This document shows positions 28,201 through 46,183 of a stretch of DNA of 48,220 nt, in pieces. This DNA comes from Streptomyces himastatinicus ATCC 53653 (lineage in GTDB: Bacteria > Actinomycetota > Actinomycetes > Streptomycetales > Streptomycetaceae): positions 6,883,391 to 6,931,610 of the forward strand of contig NZ_GG657754.1 of the NCBI RefSeq assembly GCF_000158915.1, written 5' to 3'. The position numbers and the translations under genes are program-made. How positions within the stretch are numbered: the stretch's first letter is position 1; each line of letters opens with the position of its first letter. The notes under the pieces are model-generated. The model made no database searches. It worked only from the letters and a program-made list of their open reading frames with translations, and had not been told where the DNA came from.

Positions 28201-28420
28201 CGCCGAACTCGACGGGCTCGAAAAGTCCCTGGCCGGGGCCGCCGAGGCCGCCCCGGACGACGAGGACCGGGGCAGGATCACCGCGCGCCTCCAGGCACTG
28301 CTCGCGCAATGGAATGACGACCGAGGACCGGAAGACGGCGCCGGTGTCGCCGACGAGATCGAGTCCGCCACGGACGACGACCTCTTCGACTTCATCGGCA
28401 AGGAATTCGGGATCTCCTGA
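22103..28420 (+). CDS. Three-module PKS, last part: end of KR, ACP, then KS-AT-DH-KR-ACP-docking
   Basis: Good PKS sequence resumes in a shifted frame (ATSLAWGLW, then CLSSDEGLALF after 22217). The ACP of the fully reducing module follows (LGFDSLTGVEF). The next module has KS (DTACSSS, Cys codon 23279), AT (GHSIGE Ser codon 24623; HAFH at 24914, malonyl type), DH (HAVMGTVLLP, His codon 25532; LLDAALH), KR from about 27069 (TGASGTLGA, LDD, FSSAAGVFG, NYAAAN) and ACP (Ser codon 28043). The end is a docking segment (ELDGLEKSLAG ... DDDLFDFIGKEFGIS). The module should give a C=C bond. Between the DH and the KR catalytic part, 26471-26743 encodes a Gly/Ala/Pro-rich insertion that is not PKS sequence and looks like a translated dispersed repeat. 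An apparent open frame back to 20420 is only a shadow. Confidence 0.93.
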   Translation, partial: QGLPATSLAWGLWDRGQQHDRRAGGHRQVPDEPLGRAVCLSSDEGLALFDAAQEVGDAFLVPMQLDLAPLTGAPVSMVPPLLRGLVRGGTTRRTAESGAAVDGASLVERLVRLDAAERDQMLLDLVRGQVAVVLGHDSPDAVEASRAFRDLGFDSLTGVEFRNRLGAAAGLRLPATLVFDYPTPTALAAYLRDELLGSEAAAAVPAQARARATAQDADEDDPIAIVAMSCRFPGDVRTPEDLWELLAEGRDGISRLPDDRGWDIEAFYDPDPDRPGTSYAREGGFTYDAADFDPEFFGINPREAMAMDPQQRLLLETSWESFERAGIDPQTLRGKEVGVFVGQMHNDYVSRLSTVPEGVEGYLGTGGSSSIASGRVSYTFGFEGPAVTVDTACSSSLVALHLAAQALRNGECTLALAGGVTIITTPAVFTEFSRQRGLATDGRCKPFAAAADGTAWGEGVGMVLVERLSDARRNGHQVLAVVRGTAVNQDGASNGLTAPNGPSQQRVIRQALANAGLSAAEVDAVEAHGTGTTLGDPIEAQALLATYGRERPEGQPLWLGSIKSNFGHTQAAAGVAGIIKMVLAMRHGVLPQSLHIDEPSPHVDWEAGAVSLLAEAREWPETDRPRRAGISSFGMSGTNAHAIIEQAPEPEPRPEPRFEGDTAALPWVLSAKSPEALRAQGARLRSHVADHPDVALADLGYSLATGRATFDHRAALVARDRDALLAGLDALAEGRTAPGLVTDAVADGKVAFLFTGQGSQRLGMGRELYATYPVFAEALDAVCDALDPYLEQPLKTVLFGDDAAVLDQTGYTQPALFAIEVALFRLVEAWGVKPDVLSGHSIGELAAAHVAGVLSLADASRLVAARGTLMQRLPAGGAMIAVQASEDEVTPHLNKRVSLAAINGPTAVVVAGDEDAAVEIATAFEAQGRKSKRLTVSHAFHSPHMDGMLDAFRQVAEELTYEAPRIPIVSNLTGAVVSSEEITTPDFWVRHVREAVRFLDGVRTLEAQGVTTYLELGPDGVLTAMAQDCVTDERHAFAAALRGGRPEPETLLTALGRGHVRGAAVDFEALYAPYGAHRVELPTYAFQRRRFWLDAGPSGGDATAIGLHAAGHPLLGAAVELPDADGFAFTGRLSLQAQPWLADHAVMGTVLLPGTAFVELALRAGEHAGCDRLDELTLEAPLIVPERGAVQLRLSLAAPDDTGRRALTMHSRAEDAPADEPWLRHATGTLAADAEAGTFDLAAWPPTDADEIAVEGLYEGLAASGFAYGPVFQGLEAAWRRDDEVFAEIRLPEGAEADAKTFGLHPALLDAALHALGLAAAEEGGGEGRLPFAWTGVSLHAVGASALRVRLAGTTTGTVSLQLADVTGAPVASVEGLALRTVSPDQLNTARPSPTSDALFSLTWTPLPASAPAPTGGWATLGTNTLGLPTYPNLTALAEAVASGTPLPDHVVVSLANQAGPGLHSDGAAPHAPNGAAPEGPGAANQARPAIEDTPEGRPGRSSDGAALEGPGAASPARPALEDRGLGAEPRVSGRGGVGESPSPATAAHQATTQALSLLQQWLADDRFADSRLVVLTSATNLAHAAVRGLVRSAQAENPDRLVLVDTDAEDTSLKTLATAVATGEPQVAVRNGEILAPRLARTATTAEANAWNPDGTVLLTGASGTLGALFARHLVAERGVRHLLLVSRRGDQAPGAADLTTELTDLGATVHWSACDVADRTALAETLATVPTARPLTAVVHTAGVLDDGVIGSLTPDRLSTVLRPKADAAWNLHDLTQHADLKAFIVFSSAAGVFGGAGQGNYAAANAFLDALAQHRAANGLPATSLAWGLWAVAGGMGGELDETEIARIRRGGIGVLTADTGLELFDAATNTTSASEPLLVPMPLDMAALRAQAGVGMLPPLFRGLVRAAPARRAAESAATAGAGGADELRARLAGLSEPERDEAVLELVCTQVAAVLGYPGPETVDPARSFSEVGFDSLTAVELRNRLNATTGVRLPATLVFDYPTPNALVQYLRGEILPDDATGVTSLLAELDGLEKSLAGAAEAAPDDEDRGRITARLQALLAQWNDDRGPEDGAGVADEIESATDDDLFDFIGKEFGIS
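26190..27610 (+). repeat. Large duplicated block (DH end, insertion, KR), copy 1
   Basis: From the end of the DH (GTVSLQLADVTGAPVASV) through most of the KR, this stretch is closely matched by 32005-33475 in the next PKS gene. From about 27030 onwards the two are almost identical in DNA for over 550 bases, with scattered single differences. It carries the repeat insertion with it, so the insertion was probably made once and then copied by module duplication or gene conversion. Confidence 0.85.
26471..26743 (+). repeat. Streptomyces-type dispersed repeat embedded in frame in a PKS, copy 1
   Basis: The stretch contains agcccgtccggcg-ttgaggac cores (about 26563-26581 and 26649-26670), a hairpin cacgcccgaagggcgt, and a second hairpin GGGGC-GGA-GCCCC at 26681-26693, followed by gggaaggggcggggtggggg. 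From memory this order (gcccgtccggcg-tttgaggac, hairpin, gcggagcccc, gggaaggg) is that of a repeat common between genes in Streptomyces. It is read through without a stop, uses AGG, GGG and GGA codons rare in the flanks, and encodes a stretch rich in Gly, Ala, Pro and Arg. It lacks 24 bases (8 codons) that the second copy has. Confidence 0.75.
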
Positions 28421-28465
28421 AGTGACCGCGGCCGACGCGAAGTGACCCGACCTTCCGGATTCCTC

Positions 28466-28481
28466 GAGAGGGAACGCACGT

Positions 28482-28484
<3 letters not shown>
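28466..28484 (+). promoter_or_regulatory. Ribosome binding site and start of the terminal PKS
   Basis: A purine-rich GAGAGGGA at about 28466-28473 precedes ATG 28482. The gap from the previous PKS stop is 61 bases, with no clear terminator, consistent with one long PKS transcript. Confidence 0.6.
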
Positions 28485-40226
<11,742 letters not shown>

Positions 40227-40241
40227 CGGGCGCGTACGACA

Positions 40242-40284
40242 ACGGGCCGGGTCTTCTCCTGAAGGGGTAGCGGACCCGGCCCGT
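40242..40284. terminator. Shared hairpin terminator between convergent PKS and acyltransferase genes
   Basis: ACGGGCCGGGTC at 40242-40253 pairs perfectly with GACCCGGCCCGT at 40273-40284 (12 bp, 19-base loop). It lies between the PKS stop (40226) and the stop of the opposing gene (40301), so it can serve both strands. No U-tract follows, which is usual in Streptomyces. Confidence 0.8.
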
Positions 40285-40300
40285 GAAGACTCTCGTGGTG

Positions 40301-41248
40301 TCAGCGCTTGCGGGGCGGGCGCTGCCGCTTGCCCGGGCCCACCGTCACGACCTCGAAGTTGGACTTGGTGCGGTCCAGCCGGTGGAAGAGGTTGTCCGGG
40401 CCGGTGATGTACATCGTGGACACCCCGGCGGCCTTCAGCGCGTCCACCACCTTGGGCCAGTGGATCGGCAGGTCGAAGGTGTCCAGCAGCATCGTGCGCA
40501 GGGCGTCGGCCGTCGTCACGAGCGAACCGTCCTGGTCGGTGACCACGGGCAGCTTCGGGTCGAGGATCTCGTACCGGGGCAGGATCTCCTCCGCGGCCCG
40601 GCGCCGCAGCTCCGCGAACGCGGGCGCGTGCACCGCCGGGACCATGGTGTACATGGAGTACCCGCCGGCCTTGCTGATGCTCTGCTTGAAGCCGTCCAGC
40701 TCCTTCTCGCGCAGCGACACCATGAAGAAGCCGTCGTCGAGGTAGCCGGAATAGTCGAACCACTCGCCGCGCCCGCCGAGTTCGTCGAGGATCTCGGTCA
40801 GCTTCTCCTGCGGGGTGCGGACGAAGGTGTGGGTGACCGCGTCCTGGTACTCCTCCTCGAAGTACGCGTGCTCACAGCGCGCCAGCTCCGCGGTGAGCCG
40901 CACCACCTCGGGGAACGGCAGCGAACCGACGTACGCGGCGGCCGCCTTCTGCCCGAAGCTGGGGCCCACGCACAGGTCAGGGACGAGCCCGTGCTCCTCC
41001 TCGGCCCGGTCCGCCGATGCCATCGAGTTGACCAGGAAGGCTATCTGGGTCGCCTCGGAGTAGTCGTCCTCCGAGTCGCGGAGCTGGTCGAAGACCGAGT
41101 AGCCGAGGGCCTCGTCGGCCTCCGCCAGCCGCTTCCGGGCGAACGGGTCGAGGGTGAGGAACCTGCCCACCTCGGCGAAGCTGGAGGGTCCCATGCCCGG
41201 GAAGACGATGGCCTTCTTGGCCTGCTCGGATGGCTCGGGTGCCGTCAT
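40301..41248 (-). CDS. Discrete acyltransferase, FabD/malonyl-ACP transacylase superfamily, possible starter loader
   Basis: The 315-residue protein has the fold motifs of ACP acyltransferases: an N-terminal FPGMG (usually FPGQG), nucleophile Ser97 in GPSFGQ, and a catalytic-type His in VPAVHAPAF. It is a stand-alone protein in a cis-AT pathway whose modules already carry ATs. Discrete ATs of this kind next to an amino-acid-derived acyl ligase are known to move a guanidino- or aminoacyl starter onto the loading ACP, which is the role inferred here. A proofreading or malonyl-loading role is the alternative. The Met in place of the oxyanion-side Gln sets it apart from standard malonyl transferases. 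It is the last gene of a minus-strand group, 36 bases after the permease stop, and ends against the terminal PKS across a shared hairpin. Confidence 0.8.
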   Translation of the reverse strand: MTAPEPSEQAKKAIVFPGMGPSSFAEVGRFLTLDPFARKRLAEADEALGYSVFDQLRDSEDDYSEATQIAFLVNSMASADRAEEEHGLVPDLCVGPSFGQKAAAAYVGSLPFPEVVRLTAELARCEHAYFEEEYQDAVTHTFVRTPQEKLTEILDELGGRGEWFDYSGYLDDGFFMVSLREKELDGFKQSISKAGGYSMYTMVPAVHAPAFAELRRRAAEEILPRYEILDPKLPVVTDQDGSLVTTADALRTMLLDTFDLPIHWPKVVDALKAAGVSTMYITGPDNLFHRLDRTKSNFEVVTVGPGKRQRPPRKR

Positions 41249-41284
41249 GGTGTGTGGTGCCTTCGTTCTCGGTACGGTCGGCGC

Positions 41285-42605
41285 TCAGTCCTGCGCCCGC
41301 TTGTTGAAGCCGCGGATGCCGATGAACCCGTAGATCAGGATGGCCGCCCCGATGGCGGAGAAGCAGATCCACAGCGGGATCGACTCCGGTGTCTTGGGCC
41401 CGGGGGTCAGCAGCAGCCCGCGCATCGCCTCGGTGATGTAGGTCAGCGGGTTGAACGTGCACAGGATCTGGAACCAGCGGACGCCGTCCAGGCTCCGCCA
41501 CGGGAACTGCGTGGCCCCGGTGAACATGATCGGGGTCAGCGTCATGGCGAAGACGATGGAGATGTGACGCGCGGGCGCCAGGGTGCCCAGGGTGAGGCCG
41601 ACGCAGCCGCCGACCAGCCCGCCGAGGCTGAGGATGCCCAGCGTCTCCGGCATCTTGGACATCGGCCAGGAGACGTCGTCCAGCAGCGCCAGACCGATCG
41701 GAATCATGACCAGGGAGCCGATCAGACCGCGCATCGCGCCGAAGACTGCCTTCTCCACCGCGACCAGGGAGACCGGGATGGGCGCGAGCAGCCGGTCCTC
41801 GATCTCCTTGGTCCAGGAGAAGTCGATGGCCAGCGGCAGCGCGGTGTTCTGAAGGGCGACCAGGAAGCTGTTGAGCGCCACCACACCGGGCAGCAGCACC
41901 TGCTGGAACCCGGGCTGGGTGAAGCCGATCTCGCCGAGCACCTTGCCGAAGACGAACAGCATGAAGAACGGCTCGACGATGACCTGACCCAGGAACGGAC
42001 CCATCTCGCGGCCGGTGACGAAGATGTCCCGCCACAGGATGAAGAAGAACGTCCGCCACCGGTTGGCGCGGCGCCGGTGACGCCCGCCCGACCCCTTCGC
42101 GGACCGTGCGGGAACGATCTCCGTGGACGGTCCGTCGGCCGGTTCGTGGACGGCGACGGCGGTCGCGGCGGCGCCCGCGGGAGCCGGGGCGGCGGCGGGC
42201 TCGCGTACGGCGACGGCCCCGCCCGGAGCGGGGGCCGCGGCCCGGGCGGGGGCCGGTGCGTGCGAAGCGGCGGCGGGGCCGGTGGGACCCGCGGTGGCCT
42301 GCGGGACCGGTGGCACCCGGGAGACCCGCGGGCCGCCCGCCCCGCTCGCCCCGCTTGCCGGACGCCTGGGTGCCCGGCTTGGGCGGCGTCACGGCCAGGG
42401 TCAGGGTGTCACCGATGTCGCTCTTCCCGTCCCCGCTCTTGGAGGAGTCGGAGACCACCGTGCCGCCGATCACCGTGCCCGCACCGGGGCGGCGGTCGGC
42501 GGCACGCGGCTGCTCGCCGTCCTGGCGGCCGGTGGACGGGTCTCCCGCGGCCTTGCCGCCGGAGTTCGCCTCTCCGTCGGGCGTGGGTCGTGTGGAGGTG
42601 GTCAT
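41285..42605 (-). CDS. ABC-2 type transporter permease (DrrB-like), probably with one extra base in its N-terminal part
   Basis: The C-terminal 260 or so residues are an ABC-2 permease with about six hydrophobic segments (RTFFFILWRDIFVTGREMGP, then LGEIGF, LLPGVVALNSF, a PITYI-type loop FNPLTYITEAMRGLL), ending in a basic tail (IRGFNKRAQD). In the permease frame the first start is GTG 42316, which would leave 286 bases empty after the ATPase. However, ATG 42605 overlaps the ATPase stop (ATGA, 42605-42602) and opens a hydrophilic reading (MTTSTRPTPDGEANSGG...) with normal codon bias that joins the permease frame if one base is dropped in the G-rich stretch at about 42320-42370. The whole span is 3n+1 bases, as expected for one extra base. 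It forms an exporter with the upstream ATPase. Confidence 0.82.
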
Positions 42606-43636
42606 CGCAGCTCTTTCCCTGTCAGCTCGACGAAGACGTCTTCCAGGCTGGCCTGGTTGACGCTCAGGTCCTTGATCTCGCAGCCGGCGTCGGTCAGGGC
42701 CTTGAGGCCGGCGGGAAGGAGTACCGAGGACGGGGCATCGCTGTAGATCTTCAGCCGGGCGCTGCCGTCGCTGTCGTCCGCGGCCCCACCGTCGAGGATG
42801 GTTTCGACGAGGTCCTTGTCGTCCTGCTGGAGCACCTCGACCCGCTCGACCACACCGAGGTTGCGCACCGCGGCCAGCACCCCGTCCAGCCCGCCGAACG
42901 GCGGCTGCACGGTGACGGACAGCGCGGTGTTGTTGAGCCTGCTCGTCAGGTTCTCCGGGGTGTCCAGGGCGAGCAGCCTGCCGTGGTCGACGATGCCGAT
43001 CCGGTCACAGAGCTTGGCCGCCTCGTCCATGTCATGCGTGGTGATGACCACGGTGACGCCGCGCAGCTTGAGTTCGGCGATCCGGTCGCGCACGAACACC
43101 TGCGACTGCGGGTCGAGGCCGGTGGCCGGCTCGTCCAGGAACAGCACCCGGGGGCGGTGCATCAGCGCCCGCGCGATCATCACGCGCTGGGCCTGGCCGC
43201 CGGAAACCTGGTCGGCCCGGGCCTTGGCGTGGTCGGCCAGGCCCACCCACTCCAGGCACTCGTCCGCGAGCCGGTTCCGCTCGCCGCGGGACAGGCCGTG
43301 GTAACCGGCGTGGAAGGTGAGGTTCTGACGAATGGTCAGGGACCGGTCGAGGTTGTTGCGCTGCGGGACGATGGCGAAGGACTGCCGCGCCACCGCGGGC
43401 TTCGCCACCACGTCGACGCCCTGTACGAACGCACGTCCGCCACTGGGTGCGACCCGGGTGGTCAGGATCCCGATCGTGGTGGTCTTGCCCGCCCCGTTGG
43501 GGCCGAGGAATCCGAAGACCTCGCCATGGTTGACGGTGAAGCTGAGATCGTCCACCGCCGGGGCGGGACGGCCTGGGTACTGCTTGACCAAGCCGTCGAC
43601 AACGACGGCGAAATCAATAGGACGTGTTGTGTTCAT
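42602..43636 (-). CDS. ABC transporter ATP-binding protein (DrrA-like)
   Basis: The 344-residue nucleotide-binding subunit has Walker A GPNGAGKTT, signature VSGGQ, Walker B VLFLDEPATGLDP and H-loop TTHD. The C-terminal 110 or so residues (from LALDTPENLT) form the extra domain typical of DrrA-type antibiotic exporters, ending DVFVELTGKELR. It should energise the permease encoded next (ATGA overlap) to export the polyketide or protect the producer. The start ATG at 43634-43636 follows an AT-richer leader with no strong ribosome site, so initiation may be weak or leaderless-like. It is divergent from the thioesterase-like gene across a 326-base control region. Confidence 0.95.
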   Translation of the reverse strand: MNTTRPIDFAVVVDGLVKQYPGRPAPAVDDLSFTVNHGEVFGFLGPNGAGKTTTIGILTTRVAPSGGRAFVQGVDVVAKPAVARQSFAIVPQRNNLDRSLTIRQNLTFHAGYHGLSRGERNRLADECLEWVGLADHAKARADQVSGGQAQRVMIARALMHRPRVLFLDEPATGLDPQSQVFVRDRIAELKLRGVTVVITTHDMDEAAKLCDRIGIVDHGRLLALDTPENLTSRLNNTALSVTVQPPFGGLDGVLAAVRNLGVVERVEVLQQDDKDLVETILDGGAADDSDGSARLKIYSDAPSSVLLPAGLKALTDAGCEIKDLSVNQASLEDVFVELTGKELR

Positions 43637-43962
43637 CGCTGTCGTCGCACCGATTTAATTGGCTTATGGAGAACATGCTTTCGCCATGTCTAACACGGCT
43701 GCTTGACTCCAGGTCAGAGACCGCCCGTACGGTAGGGGGTAGGGGGAGAAGTCAGGGGACATTAGGGGGTCCCCAGTTGTGCCCCGCGCCACCTATGGAT
43801 GCCGTGGTACCCCGCATATAACGCGTACACCGGATAGCGGTTACTAGGGGTTGTGACCGCCACAGCGGGGCCATAACCTCACGGAGTCAGCGCCTCGATC
43901 GAACATGGTCGACACGCCCCATCCGTGCACTCGTGCCCGGCCCCCTCAGTGCAATCGCGGGG
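43637..43962. promoter_or_regulatory. Divergent promoter region with TAGGGG(G) motifs
   Basis: This is the only divergent intergenic region in the window (326 bases). TAGGGGG occurs at 43733-43739, directly repeated at 43740-43746, again at 43763-43769, and TAGGGG at 43845-43850. GGGGAC (43755-43760) and GTCCCC (43769-43774) form an inverted repeat with an 8-base spacer. TTGACT (43703-43708) with TACGGT (43728-43733, spacer 19) is a possible rightward promoter. TATAAC (43817-43822), without a good -35, is a possible activator-dependent one. The leftward promoter is less clear. These are reading-by-eye assignments; the motif cluster is the firm part. Confidence 0.5.
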
Positions 43963-44637
43963 ATGTACTCCTTGAGCCAGGTCAAGCCCGATGATGTGGG
44001 CCTTATTCGGATATTGCAAACGGAAACTCCCAGCAGTTTCCGGCTGATCTGCTTCCCGGAGTCCGCCCACTCCACCGCGTACTACCTCTCCCTGTCCGAA
44101 CTCCTGCTGCCCACCGTGGAGGTGCTAGCGATCCAGTACCCCCTCCACACCGGCTTCGGGGACGGCACGGACGGTGAGGACGGCGAGCGGCTGACCGACT
44201 CCCCGGAGCTGGTCGACCGGATCTTCGGCGCGCTGGGCGAGTGGACGGACCGCCCGATCGCCTTCTTCGGGCACCGGGTCGGGGCCGACCTCGCGTACCG
44301 CGTGGCCGAGCGCCTGGAGCGGGAGACCGGGACGCCCCTGCTGACCCTGTTCGTCTCCGGCCGGACCGCCCACTGGGGCATGGCCCTGGGCCCGCCGGCC
44401 CTCGGCTGCCGGATCGTCGCCCTCGCCGGCGAGGGCGACCCCAAGACCCCGCTGCACGGCGTACGGGCCTGGCGGCGGCGTACCAGCGGACGTTTCGACC
44501 TCGAGGTGTTTCCCGGGTCCCGCGGCTACCTCGATTCGAGCCGGAGAGAGGTCGTGAACCTGGTGCACGACCAGCTGCTCTCGCACGTCCCCGTCGACGC
44601 CGAGTGGGAGACCGGCGCCGAAGACAAGGGAGCCTAG
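43963..44637 (+). CDS. Degenerate type II thioesterase-like protein (likely catalytically inactive)
   Basis: The protein aligns by motif with PKS/NRPS editing thioesterases: SFRLICFPESAHSTAYY (family RLVCFPHAGGSA), a VEVLAIQYPL strand, FFGHRVGADLAYRVAERLE (family GHSMGA), ALAGEGDPKTP and EVFPGSRGYL (family FPGGHFFL). The nucleophile Ser is Arg105, the catalytic His is Arg187, and only Asp159 remains. The oxyanion-side AGG is SAH. The Ser-to-Asp distance is 54 residues, where active enzymes have roughly 105, so the lid region is missing. The start ATG 43963 is preferred over GTG 43933, since homology begins after it, but neither has a clear ribosome site. It precedes the acyl ligase by 67 bases on the same strand. 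A binding or scaffold role with the ligase or an ACP is possible but unproven. Confidence 0.8.
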   Translation: MYSLSQVKPDDVGLIRILQTETPSSFRLICFPESAHSTAYYLSLSELLLPTVEVLAIQYPLHTGFGDGTDGEDGERLTDSPELVDRIFGALGEWTDRPIAFFGHRVGADLAYRVAERLERETGTPLLTLFVSGRTAHWGMALGPPALGCRIVALAGEGDPKTPLHGVRAWRRRTSGRFDLEVFPGSRGYLDSSRREVVNLVHDQLLSHVPVDAEWETGAEDKGA

Positions 44638-44704
44638 GCACGACACGGCCGCGGCTGCCCGTACTCCTCAGGCACTCCCCAGGGAAAAGGAAAGAGAAAG
44701 TTCG
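44638..44704 (+). promoter_or_regulatory. Short spacer with purine-rich ribosome site for the acyl ligase
   Basis: The 67-base spacer ends with AGGGAAAAGGAAAGAGAAAG at 44681-44700, which offers several Shine-Dalgarno-like registers before ATG 44705. No terminator hairpin is visible, so the two genes are probably one operon. Confidence 0.6.
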
Positions 44705-46117
44705 ATGACCGCGAAGATCTACGCGCTCGACTCGGTGCAGACGCTGGCCGACTTCGAGCTGGACGCGATCCGCGTCGCCGATGTGATCCGCGAGCAGCAC
44801 GGGGTGGCCCCGGGCGACCGCGTCATCCTCAAAGCGGGCAACTCCGCCGCCTACGTCAGTGTGCTGTTCGCGCTCATGCACGTCGGCGCGTCCATCGTCC
44901 TGATCGACCAGCAGGAGCACCCGGACGAGACCCGCCGGATAGCCGGGCGCACCGGCGCCGCCATCGCCTTCGTCGACGACGACTCCCCGATCCACGACGA
45001 CGGCCGCGTGGTCAACCTCTACGAGGTGATCGCCCCGGCCGCCGGACGCCCGCTCAGCACCCGCGAGCTGTCCTTCGACGCCTGGGCCGACCGGCAGGAC
45101 GGCCTCATCATGTGGACGTCCGGCTCCACCGGCGAGCCCAAGGGCGCGGTCAAGTCCGGCCGTAAGTTCCTGACCAACCTGGAGCGCAACGCCGCCCAGG
45201 TGGGGCACCGGGAGGACGACGTCCTGCTCCCGCTGCTGCCCTTCGCCCACCAGTACGGGCTGTCCATGGTGCTCATCGCCTGGCTCACCCGCTGCTCCCT
45301 GGTGATCGCCCCGTACAAGCGCCTCGACCGGGCCGTGCAGATGGCCGGGCGGACCGGCGCGACCGTGCTCGACGCCACCCCGTCCAGCTACCGCACCATG
45401 CTCAACCTGGTCGGCCGCAAGCCGTCGCTGCGGGCGCAGCTGGAGCAGGTCCGCATGTTCTGCTCCGGCGCGGCACCGCTCGACGGCGCGCTCTCCGACG
45501 GCTACGTCGCCGAGTTCGGGCTGCCGCTGCTGGACAGCTACGGCAGCACCGAGCTGGGCAACATCGCCTTCGCCACCCTGGAGAACCCGGTCTCCTGCGG
45601 CCGGGCCATGGACGGCATCAAGCTGCGCATCATCGACGAGTCCGGCGTCCCCGCCGTCCCCGGCCAGGCCGGTGAGATCGAGGTCGACACCCCGGACGCG
45701 CTGGAGGGCCACCTCGCCGAGGACGGCGGCCTCGACGCCATGCCGACGGGCTGGTTCCCCACCGGCGACCTCGGCTACCTGGACGAGGACGACAACCTGT
45801 TCGTCCTGGGCCGGAAGTTCGCGGTGCACCGCTACGGCTATCTGCTCTACCCCGAGCTGGTCGAGCGCAAGGCCGCCGTCGCCCACATCTCCACCCGCAT
45901 CGTGCCGCTCCCCGACGAGCGCCGCCGTGGCGATGTGCAGCTGGTCTTCTTCGTGGAGGACGACGAGCTGCGGGACGCCAAGTACTGGCGCGAGCGGCTG
46001 TGCGACGTGCTGCCGGTCTACGAGCAGCCCAACCGGGTCGAGGTGCTGGACGCCTTCCCGCTCAACCGCAACGGCAAGCCGGACAAGAAGCGGCTCGAGG
46101 AGATCGCGCGCGGCTAG
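44705..46117 (+). CDS. AMP-forming acyl-CoA/ACP ligase (ANL superfamily), probable starter-unit activation
   Basis: The 470-residue adenylate-forming enzyme has P-loop WTSGSTGEPKGAVKS, the AMP-binding motif YGSTELG, the hinge-side TGDLGYLDEDDNLFVLGRK, and the C-terminal catalytic Lys in NRNGKPDKKRL. It should activate a carboxylic acid with ATP and pass it to CoA or an ACP. At 470 residues it is on the short side for acyl-CoA synthetases but has all core motifs. Next to a basic-amino-acid monooxygenase and a discrete acyltransferase, the likely substrate is an amino-acid-derived acid such as 4-guanidinobutyrate or 5-aminovalerate; the sequence alone does not settle which. It is co-directional with the thioesterase-like gene and convergent with the flavoprotein gene across a strong hairpin. 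Confidence 0.9.
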   Translation: MTAKIYALDSVQTLADFELDAIRVADVIREQHGVAPGDRVILKAGNSAAYVSVLFALMHVGASIVLIDQQEHPDETRRIAGRTGAAIAFVDDDSPIHDDGRVVNLYEVIAPAAGRPLSTRELSFDAWADRQDGLIMWTSGSTGEPKGAVKSGRKFLTNLERNAAQVGHREDDVLLPLLPFAHQYGLSMVLIAWLTRCSLVIAPYKRLDRAVQMAGRTGATVLDATPSSYRTMLNLVGRKPSLRAQLEQVRMFCSGAAPLDGALSDGYVAEFGLPLLDSYGSTELGNIAFATLENPVSCGRAMDGIKLRIIDESGVPAVPGQAGEIEVDTPDALEGHLAEDGGLDAMPTGWFPTGDLGYLDEDDNLFVLGRKFAVHRYGYLLYPELVERKAAVAHISTRIVPLPDERRRGDVQLVFFVEDDELRDAKYWRERLCDVLPVYEQPNRVEVLDAFPLNRNGKPDKKRLEEIARG

Positions 46118-46136
46118 ACACAGGTGAAGAAGAAGT

Positions 46137-46163
46137 GGGGGCCGGTGCCGGGCACCGGCCCCC
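46137..46163. terminator. Bidirectional hairpin terminator between acyl ligase and flavoprotein genes
   Basis: A perfect inverted repeat GGGGGCCGGTGCC / GGCACCGGCCCCC is separated by one base (effective stem about 12 bp with a 3-base loop). It is placed 20 bases after the ligase stop and 20 before the stop of the opposing gene. Confidence 0.88.
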
Positions 46164-46183
46164 TGCTCTTTCCAGGGAAACCC

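Noticed and set aside
40977..42605. A single 542-residue minus-strand protein running from the permease start into the acyltransferase gene
   Set aside because: Only its first 85 or so residues look coding; afterwards it is out of frame with the evident permease and acyltransferase.
40283..43693. 1136-residue plus-strand frame opposite the transporter genes
   Set aside because: Antisense shadow of three well-supported minus-strand genes.
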